A DNA stretch of 13,108 bases from NCBI GenBank assembly GCA_051008185.1, contig JBPCXW010000071.1:1-13108 (forward strand). The letters run 5' to 3'. A program made the position numbers and the translations under genes. The DNA comes from CAXMWX01 sp051008185 (GTDB lineage: Bacteria; Pseudomonadota; Gammaproteobacteria; Eutrophobiales; Eutrophobiaceae). Below, in pieces: positions 1 through 4,880 of the stretch. Each line of letters opens with the position of its first letter. Within the stretch, counting starts at the first letter, position 1. The notes below the pieces were generated by a model. The model worked only from the letters and a program-made list of their open reading frames with translations, made no database searches and was not told where the DNA came from.

Positions 1-767
1 TGTTTGCGCCGCACGCCCCCTATACTGTCTCCGATCAATCGCTAAAGAAGATCATTACACTGGCTGAACAACTGGATGTGCAGATACAGATGCACATCCA
101 TGAGACCGACGATGAGATCAACCAGAGCATTGACACCTGCGGCGGGCGACCGCTGCAACGCTTGCTGGGCCTCGGCATGCTCAGCCCCAGACTGATGGCC
201 GTACATGCGACACAACTGGAACAGCACGAGATCAACCTGATGGCCAAATACGCGATCAGTGTGGTGCATTGTCCCGAGTCCAATCTGAAACTCGCCAGCG
301 GCTTTTGTCCGGTGCATGAGCTCAGTCAGGCCGGTGTGAATGTCGCCCTCGGTACGGACGGGGCCGCCAGCAATAATGATCTGGATATGCTCGGGGAGAT
401 GCGCACCGCCGCCCTGCTAAGCAAGGGTATTTGCAATGACTGCACCGCCTCCCCGGCCTACGAGATACTCCGGATGGCGACGATCAACGGTGCCAGGGCG
501 CTGGCACTGGAACAGGTGACCGGCTCCGTTGAAAAAGGCAAGCAAGCGGATTTGATCGCGATTGATCTGACGGCCCCTGAGACCCAACCGCTGTATGACC
601 CGGTCTCGCAAATCGTCTATGCCGCCGGCAGGGAACAGATCAACCATGTATGGGTGGCGGGCAGGCAGTTGCTGCGGGAGCGCGAGTTGCTGACGGTGGA
701 TTTGCAACAGCTTATGCAAAAGGCTGCCGAGTGGCGGGAGAAGATTGGCGGGAGTGGTTTGCGCTAG
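1..767 (+). CDS. mtaD: 5-methylthioadenosine/S-adenosylhomocysteine deaminase-like amidohydrolase, 3' part
   Basis: Partial: the reading frame is open from base 3 and the start lies off the window. The visible 254 residues begin FAPHAPYTVSD and include HIHET, VHATQL, VHCPESNLKLASG and GTDGAASNN. This run of motifs is typical of the MtaD/SsnA branch of the metal-dependent amidohydrolases, cytosolic TIM-barrel enzymes that deaminate methylthioadenosine, S-adenosylhomocysteine or related nucleosides. The His of VHATQL and the Asp of GTDG are expected metal or catalytic residues; the N-terminal HxH pair is outside the window. The C-terminal part (ALALEQVTGSVEKGKQADLIAIDL) is the usual composite beta-sandwich return. 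The stop codon TAG overlaps the stop of the convergent rnt gene within the tetranucleotide CTAG. The family is secure, but the exact substrate is inferred: close relatives include guanine and other deaminases. Confidence 0.9.
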   Translation, partial: FAPHAPYTVSDQSLKKIITLAEQLDVQIQMHIHETDDEINQSIDTCGGRPLQRLLGLGMLSPRLMAVHATQLEQHEINLMAKYAISVVHCPESNLKLASGFCPVHELSQAGVNVALGTDGAASNNDLDMLGEMRTAALLSKGICNDCTASPAYEILRMATINGARALALEQVTGSVEKGKQADLIAIDLTAPETQPLYDPVSQIVYAAGREQINHVWVAGRQLLRERELLTVDLQQLMQKAAEWREKIGGSGLR

Positions 768-1378
768 TCAAGCGTCCATTGATTGACGATGTTGCAGAAC
801 AGGGCGGCGGTCTTTTCCGCATCGTAAATGGCGGAGTGGGCATCCTTTTCATCCCATTGCAGGCCGGCTGCCTGCACCGCTCTGGATAGCACTGTCTGAC
901 CATAAACCAGACCGCCGAGGGTGGCGGTGTCAAAGGTACTGAAGAGATGGAACGGGTTGCGTTTCAGTTTGTTGCGCTCGGCCGCCGCGTTGATGAAACT
1001 CAAATCAAAAGAAGGGTTGTGTCCGACCAGAATGGCGCGGTTGCAATCATGCTCTTTCATCGCGCTTCTGATGCTCTGGAAGATGTCACGCAATGCCTCT
1101 TTCTCATCTTCGGCGATTTGTTTGCGGAACGGGTGTTCGGGGTCTATGCCGGTGAATTCCAGGGCCGCCTTGTCCAGATTGGCACCGGGGAACGGTTGTA
1201 TGTGTTTGGACAGGGTCTCGGTCGTGCTCCAGTAACCATCGCCGTCCATGGTCAGCAACACCGCGGCGACTTCCAGCAGGGCGTCCAGACCGGCGTTGAA
1301 GCCTGCCGTTTCCACATCAACTACCACCGGGAAAAAACCGCGGAAACGTTTTGAGGCCGGATGTTTGGCGGCAGTCAT
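764..1378 (-). CDS. rnt: Ribonuclease T (DEDDh 3'-5' exoribonuclease)
   Basis: A 204-residue protein closely matching RNase T, which trims the 3' ends of tRNA and other stable RNAs in the cytoplasm. All DEDDh residues are visible: D21 and E23 in VVVDVETAGFN, D125 in GHNPSFD, and H181 and D186 in DAHSAIYDAEKTA. The family segments GANL, GIDP, CNRAI and LKRNPFHLFSTFDTATLGG are also present. I chose the ATG at 1378 over an in-frame extension to 1468 because it gives the usual family length and overlaps the pyrC stop as ATGA, which suggests translational coupling. The extension would lie wholly inside pyrC. The 3' end abuts the convergent mtaD-like gene with overlapping stops and no room for a terminator between them. 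RNase T is largely restricted to gammaproteobacteria, which supports the taxonomic guess. Confidence 0.95.
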   Translation of the reverse strand: MTAAKHPASKRFRGFFPVVVDVETAGFNAGLDALLEVAAVLLTMDGDGYWSTTETLSKHIQPFPGANLDKAALEFTGIDPEHPFRKQIAEDEKEALRDIFQSIRSAMKEHDCNRAILVGHNPSFDLSFINAAAERNKLKRNPFHLFSTFDTATLGGLVYGQTVLSRAVQAAGLQWDEKDAHSAIYDAEKTAALFCNIVNQWTLD

Positions 1379-2415
1379 CGCGCGGACAACTTCCAGTGAC
1401 AGGTCTCCCCGGCCAGCAAGGGCACCAGACCGCCATCTGTATAAGGCAGGGTCTGCGGGATTTGCCAAGGCTCGCGCGTTAAATCCAGTTGGGCTTTATT
1501 GCGCGGCAGTTGGTAAAAATCGGCGCCGTGATGTGCGGCGAAGGCTTGCAGACGATCCAGTTGTCCGGCCTGGTAGAACAACTCGGCATAGATCTCCATC
1601 GCCGTATAGGCGGAATAAATGCCGGCACAGCCGCAGGCGTTCTGTTTTGCGGACACGGAATGCGGGGCGCTGTCGGTGCCGAGAAAAAATCGGCTGTCGC
1701 CACCGGTGGCCGCCGCCAGCAGGGCCTGGCGATGGCGTTCGGCTTTCAATATCGGCAGGCAATAGTGGTGCGGGCGTATGCCATCATCAAACAGGGCGTT
1801 GCGATTCAGTAACAGATGATGCGGTGTGATCGTTGCGGCAATGCGGCCGGGGCTTTGGCTGACAAAATCCACGGCATCGGCGGTGGTGATGTGTTCAAAC
1901 ACGATACGCAATTCGGGGAAGCGTTGGGTCAGATCGGCCAATACCTGATCGATGAAAATAGTTTCGCGATCAAACACATCGGTATCCGGCGCGGTTGCTT
2001 CGCCGTGTACCAGTAATGGTATGTCATGTTTTTGCATGGCCTCCAGCACCGGGTAGATTTTATTAACCGCTGTTACCCCGTTCTCCGAGTTGGTGGTGGC
2101 ACCGGCGGGATAATATTTGAAGGCATGTACCGCAGGCGATTGTGCGACCTGTTGCACCTCGCTTTGGGGGGTGTTGTCGGTCAGATACAAGGTCATTAGC
2201 GGCTGGAACGCGGTGTCGGCGGGGAGCAAGGCGGTAATGGCGTCCTTGTAGCTGAGGGCCTGTTGCACGGTCAGCACCGGCGGTTGCAGGTTGGGCATGA
2301 TGATGGCGCGGGCGAACTGCCGCACCGTATGCGGTAATACATGGGCCATCTCGGCCCCGTCCCGGATATGCAGGTGCATGTCATCGGGCATGCTGATGCT
2401 AATTTTTTCTACCAT
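1375..2415 (-). CDS. pyrC: Dihydroorotase, class II (PyrC)
   Basis: A 346-residue enzyme that interconverts N-carbamoyl-L-aspartate and L-dihydroorotate in de novo pyrimidine synthesis in the cytosol. All binuclear zinc ligands expected from E. coli PyrC are present at a constant offset of two residues: H14 and H16 in DMHLHIRDG, K100 (the carbamylated lysine) in AFKYYPAGATTNS, H137 in VHGEA, H175 in FEHITT, and D248 in LGTDSAPH. The length matches the family. It is the first gene of a two-gene operon with rnt (ATGA overlap). The ATG at 2415 has no clear Shine-Dalgarno; instead TATAAG sits nine bases upstream, followed by ATACCCCC. The transcript could therefore begin at or very near the start codon, but this is only inference. 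Confidence 0.95.
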   Translation of the reverse strand: MVEKISISMPDDMHLHIRDGAEMAHVLPHTVRQFARAIIMPNLQPPVLTVQQALSYKDAITALLPADTAFQPLMTLYLTDNTPQSEVQQVAQSPAVHAFKYYPAGATTNSENGVTAVNKIYPVLEAMQKHDIPLLVHGEATAPDTDVFDRETIFIDQVLADLTQRFPELRIVFEHITTADAVDFVSQSPGRIAATITPHHLLLNRNALFDDGIRPHHYCLPILKAERHRQALLAAATGGDSRFFLGTDSAPHSVSAKQNACGCAGIYSAYTAMEIYAELFYQAGQLDRLQAFAAHHGADFYQLPRNKAQLDLTREPWQIPQTLPYTDGGLVPLLAGETCHWKLSAR

Positions 2416-2423
2416 GGGGGTAT

Positions 2424-2429
2424 CTTATA
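2424..2429 (-). promoter_or_regulatory. Possible -10 box of pyrC next to a C-run
   Basis: Read on the minus strand, TATAAG is followed by ATA, five C residues and then the pyrC ATG. A start site 7-8 bases after this box would fall in the C-run or at the start codon. I see no good -35 hexamer at normal spacing, so the call is weak. E. coli pyrC is regulated by CTP-dependent start-site choice among pyrimidines and purines just after its -10; resemblance to that is speculation. Confidence 0.2.
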
Positions 2430-2487
2430 TCTCAGGCTATGGTTTGGCTATGACATTGTCCTGACTGGTGAGACAAATCAGCAATGG

Positions 2488-2615
2488 CCCCCCACCGGAA
2501 CCACTGCGGGCTTACGCCCTTGTGCCACCGGCTCCACCTCAAGGGGGGAGTAGTAACAACATAGCTCCACCCTTGAGGGGGAGCCAAAGGAGGCGAAGCC
2601 TGCTTTGGTGGGGGG
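2488..2615. repeat. Nested-palindrome, MITE-like element
   Basis: A 128-base segment bounded by the 9-base inverted repeat CCCCCCACC (2488-2496) and GGTGGGGGG (2607-2615). Inside are several more palindromes. GGGC-TTAC-GCCC lies at 2508-2519. A 15-base arm pair, GGCTCCACCTCAAGG (2530-2544) and CCTTGAGGGGGAGCC (2571-2585), has one mismatch. A smaller hairpin lies at 2564-2584. CCAAAG...CTTTGG (2584-2608) encloses AGGC-GAA-GCCT. CCACCGG also occurs twice as a direct repeat (2492-2498 and 2525-2531). There is no open frame of note and no clear target-site duplication. It could be a small non-autonomous mobile element or a structured intergenic repeat; the family is unknown to me. Confidence 0.55.
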
Positions 2616-2644
2616 ACAAAAAAATATGAACTACTTGTCCAATT

Positions 2645-2662
2645 TTGTGAGTTTTCCCACAA
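2645..2662. repeat. Inverted repeat TTGTG(N8)CACAA
   Basis: Arms TTGTG (2645-2649) and CACAA (2658-2662) enclose AGTTTTCC, with a further G/C match inside at 2651 and 2656. It lies about 63 bases before the first tandem unit (2725). It could be a regulator-binding site for that unit or a chance hairpin. Confidence 0.25.
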
Positions 2663-2724
2663 CGCTAATCTATGAAAGCCGATAATATCTCCCCTGCATG
2701 ACCTTGTTAGTTATGTATTGATGG

Positions 2725-2868
2725 TGTTTTGTGAATCGGCACGGGAAGTGCCAGAGTAGAAGGAACTCCTGATACTACAGGATGTTTGGTGGTAGAAGGA
2801 TCTGCCACTCTGCAAACCGCTTTGGTGGTTTGCATGTCCGGGGGACTTCGGTCCCCCGGACAACTTTT
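2725..2868 (+). ncRNA. Candidate small RNA, tandem unit A
   Basis: No convincing protein-coding frame. The unit opens with TGTTTTGTGAATCGGCA and closes with a strong terminator. In between are GGCAC-GGGAA-GTGCC (2738-2752), TCCTG...CAGGA (2767-2782), a possible long-range CAGAGT/ACTCTG pair (2752-2757 with 2807-2812), and the 8-bp hairpin TGCAAACC...GGTTTGCA (2811-2834), which abuts the terminator. Its first 17 bases match unit B at 15 positions, and its last 39 bases through 2862 match unit B at 36 of 39. GGA triplets recur (GGGAA in a hairpin loop, AAGGAAC, CAGGATG, AAGGATC), which faintly recalls CsrA/RsmA-binding RNAs. No convincing promoter is visible. Alternatively this is a dispersed structured repeat. 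Confidence 0.4.
2835..2868 (+). terminator. Intrinsic terminator of unit A, UUCG loop
   Basis: A perfect 12-bp stem: TGTCCGGGGGAC (2835-2846) pairs with GTCCCCCGGACA (2851-2862) around a TTCG tetraloop closed by C-G, the extra-stable cUUCGg type. TTTT follows at 2865-2868 on the + strand. The short T-run makes efficiency uncertain. Confidence 0.65.
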
Positions 2869-2880
2869 GTGTAATCACCC

Positions 2881-3088
2881 TGTTTTGCGAATTGGCAAGA
2901 GCAGTATATGAAATACGGGGCTACGGGCCTTGCCGGCCGTAGATCAGCGGTGCATCAGTGCCGACACATCTACGGAGTGCAGGGAACCCCGCCGACCGTA
3001 TATGGAATACTGTGACGAAATGTCCTGCCGACCCGTGATCAGTCGGTGGCTTGCAGGTTCGGGGGACTTCGGTCCCCCGGACATTTTT
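2881..3088 (+). ncRNA. Candidate small RNA, tandem unit B
   Basis: This begins 12 bases after the T-run of unit A, with TGTTTTGCGAATTGGCA, and ends in the same kind of terminator. Its interior is longer than that of A and mostly different in sequence. It includes CTACGG...CCGTAG (2921-2942), an alternative perfect 8-bp stem CCGTAGAT/ATCTACGG (2937-2944 with 2968-2975), an imperfect direct repeat GTATATGrAATAC (2903-2915 and 2998-3010), and CCTGC...GCAGG (3024-3057) enclosing CCGAC...GTCGG just before the terminator. The two mutually exclusive pairings of 2937-2944 could allow alternative folds. A 136-codon open frame (2930-3340) crosses it but runs antisense into the next gene and resembles nothing I know. 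Function unknown. Confidence 0.4.
3057..3088 (+). terminator. Intrinsic terminator of unit B, UUCG loop
   Basis: An 11-bp stem with one G-U pair (left arm 3057-3067, right arm 3072-3082) around TTCG (3068-3071), followed after one A by TTTTT (3084-3088). This is a textbook + strand terminator. On the minus strand the hairpin lies 24 bases past the stop of the methyltransferase-like gene but has no T-run after it in that direction, so it probably serves only the + strand. Confidence 0.75.
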
Positions 3089-3106
3089 ATTATCCGGGGA
3101 CGCCGA

Positions 3107-3940
3107 TCAACGGGCGAATTTGACAAACTTCATCGTCATGCGATCACTCTCCCCTATCGCACTGTATTTATCCCTGTCCTGCTCGCCAAGCCGGTATGCC
3201 GGCGGCAATGTCCATACCCCTTCCGGGTAATCTTTGCTGTCTTTCGGGTTGGCGTTGATTTCAGTCTTTGCCACCAGTTCAAAACCGGCATCTTCGGCCA
3301 GATTGATTACCACTTTTTCCGGCGTATAGCCTTTCTTTGACCACTTCTTGCCTGTCATACCCGGTTCACCCCGGTGTGTTACCAACCCCAATATGCCGCC
3401 CGGTTTTAGTACCTTGTAGATGGCGGCAAAAACCTGTTCCGCATTGTCCGCGTTGAGCCAGCCATGCACATTGCGGAAGGTCACCACCATATCCGCCTGC
3501 CCCTCCGGTTGCAGTTCGGATTTTTTCGGCGGGCCAAACTCCGTCACCGTCACCCTGTTATAGATGCCCGGCATGGCCGCCAGCTTATCCAGATATTTTT
3601 TATGATTGATGCGCAGATACGCGCGCTTCGCCGTGCTGTCGTAACTTGCCACGTAAAGCTTGCCATTATCGCGCAGATAAGGTGCCAGGATCTCGGTGTA
3701 CCAACCACCGCCGCCCGGCGACACCTCCACCACCGTCATGTTGTCTTTGATGCCGAACCAGGCAAGGGTCTCCACCGGATGGCGGAACTCGTTGCGGGCG
3801 ATATTCTTCGCCGAGCGGTGATGGCCGTTTGCCGCTGCGGTCAGTTTGGCGATTTCATCGGCGGCAACGGTCGTCGGAACGGTTGCAGTGATGGCCGTTA
3901 GCAGTAACACAGGCAGTAAAAGGTTTAGTGCTTTTGTCAT
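3107..3940 (-). CDS. Exported class I SAM-methyltransferase-like protein
   Basis: A 277-residue protein. The first 27 residues are a clear Sec signal peptide: a lysine, a hydrophobic core LLLPVLLLTAITA, then TVAA before DEI, with likely cleavage after A27. The mature part has a Rossmann-type methyltransferase core. Motif I is MTVVEVSPGGGGWYTEIL (about 68-85), then GKLYVASYD, a central MVVTFRNVHGW, and the post-motif KVLKPGGILGLVTHRGE. This pattern fits the predicted methyltransferases of COG4798, a family in which signal peptides are common and the substrate is unknown. The glycine-rich motif I suggests SAM binding is possible, although SAM is not expected in the periplasm. The gene stands alone on the minus strand, divergent from the hydrolase. 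The region before its ATG has only a weak ribosome-binding site (GAGACC). Confidence 0.8.
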   Translation of the reverse strand: MTKALNLLLPVLLLTAITATVPTTVAADEIAKLTAAANGHHRSAKNIARNEFRHPVETLAWFGIKDNMTVVEVSPGGGGWYTEILAPYLRDNGKLYVASYDSTAKRAYLRINHKKYLDKLAAMPGIYNRVTVTEFGPPKKSELQPEGQADMVVTFRNVHGWLNADNAEQVFAAIYKVLKPGGILGLVTHRGEPGMTGKKWSKKGYTPEKVVINLAEDAGFELVAKTEINANPKDSKDYPEGVWTLPPAYRLGEQDRDKYSAIGESDRMTMKFVKFAR

Positions 3941-4081
3941 ATTTTCAGGTCTCGTGGTTGTGTATCACTATCTATTCTGTAGTCTTATGATACAACAGAA
4001 TGGATGGAGTTCCAAGCCGGCATGAGCCTGACCGATGAAACAAATCTGGCACTGAGGCCGTTCAGGCATTATTATAGGCGC

Positions 4082-4873
4082 ATGATTGTCGAACAAATCT
4101 GGACCGATAACGCCTGGCGTAATTTCAACTACCTCGTAGCCTGCCCCGAAACCGGGGAGGCGCTTGCGGTTGATCCGCTGGATCATGCCAAATGTCTGGC
4201 GGCGGCCAAAGACAAGGGCTGGACGATTAGCCAGATACTGAACACCCATGAGCACGGTGATCACACCGGCGGCAACGAGGCGATGGTCGCGGCGACCGGC
4301 GCCAAACTGCTGGCGCATAAAAATGCCGGGGATCGGATCAAGGGTGTTGATGTGGGGCTGGTTGCGGGGGACAGGGTCAGCATCGGTAACAGTGTGGAGA
4401 TTGAGATCCTGGATACGCCGGGGCATACGATGAGTCATATATGTATGTTGTCGCATACCGACACACCGGCCCTGTTCTGTGGTGACACGCTGTTTAATGC
4501 CGGTGCCGGTAATTGTCATAACGGCGGCCACCCGCATGAGTTGTACCTGACCTTTACTTCGCAACTGGCAAAACTGCCTGACAACACCCTGATTTATCCC
4601 GGCCATGATTACATTGTGAACAACCTGCAATTCACGCTGAACAGGGAGCCGGGTAACACACAGGCACAGACCCTGCTGGCGGAATTGCACGAGCAGAATC
4701 CCGACCATGCCCTGATCACTTCTCTGGGTATGGAGAAGCAGATCAATACTTTTTTCAGGCTGGATAACCCGGAAGTGATCGCGCTGTTACGACAGGAGTT
4801 TGCTGACTTACCGGCAGAGCCGGATCATAAAACCGTGTTTCTGAAACTGAGAGAGCTGCGTAACAGTTGGTAA
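4082..4873 (+). CDS. Glyoxalase II-like metallo-beta-lactamase-fold hydrolase
   Basis: A 263-residue protein likely to hydrolyse S-D-lactoylglutathione or a related thioester in the cytosol. The binuclear metal motif THEHGDH gives H56, H58, D60 and H61; H115 (DTPGHT), D135 (CGDTLF) and H175 (YPGHDY) complete the set. The C-terminal helical part ends FLKLRELRNSW, as in many bacterial GloB proteins. The loop after the bridging Asp reads GAGNCHNGG rather than the usual GCGRxFEG. This is a known-looking variant, but it makes the thiol substrate less certain. I chose the ATG at 4082 because family members start MIxEQ. The same frame has an ATG at 4004 that would add 26 unusual residues. TATTAT lies six bases before 4082 and may be a -10 or chance. 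The next gene starts seven bases after the stop, so the two are probably co-transcribed. Confidence 0.8.
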   Translation: MIVEQIWTDNAWRNFNYLVACPETGEALAVDPLDHAKCLAAAKDKGWTISQILNTHEHGDHTGGNEAMVAATGAKLLAHKNAGDRIKGVDVGLVAGDRVSIGNSVEIEILDTPGHTMSHICMLSHTDTPALFCGDTLFNAGAGNCHNGGHPHELYLTFTSQLAKLPDNTLIYPGHDYIVNNLQFTLNREPGNTQAQTLLAELHEQNPDHALITSLGMEKQINTFFRLDNPEVIALLRQEFADLPAEPDHKTVFLKLRELRNSW

Positions 4874-4880
4874 TGCAACA

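Noticed and set aside
947..1354. 135-codon open frame on the + strand
   Set aside because: It is antisense to rnt, whose catalytic residues are all intact on the other strand, and its translation shows no recognisable family.
1248..1829. 193-codon Arg-rich open frame on the + strand
   Set aside because: It lies opposite rnt and pyrC. The composition (long Arg/Pro/Ser runs) is that of a reverse-strand shadow of coding DNA.
2432..2662. 76-codon minus-strand frame across the palindromic element
   Set aside because: Its sequence is dictated by the G/C-rich palindromes (runs of Pro and Trp) and has no coding signature.
2725..3088. Integron-type attC sites or a CRISPR array
   Set aside because: There are only two copies, the shared ends do not carry the attC core sites, and the interiors differ in length and are not flanked by short identical repeats with uniform spacers.
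2725..3088. tRNA, 6S RNA, SRP RNA or RNase P RNA
   Set aside because: None of the conserved cores I know for these RNAs (T-loop GTTCGA, SRP GGAAGGAAGCAGC-type tetraloop region, RNase P P4 core) is present.
2930..3340. 136-codon open frame on the + strand through unit B
   Set aside because: It crosses the terminator hairpin and then runs antisense through the 3' end of the methyltransferase gene. No ribosome-binding site or domain is visible.
3968..4708. 246-codon open frame on the minus strand
   Set aside because: It is antisense to the glyoxalase-II-like gene, which has a complete metal-binding motif set; no family resemblance in the minus frame.
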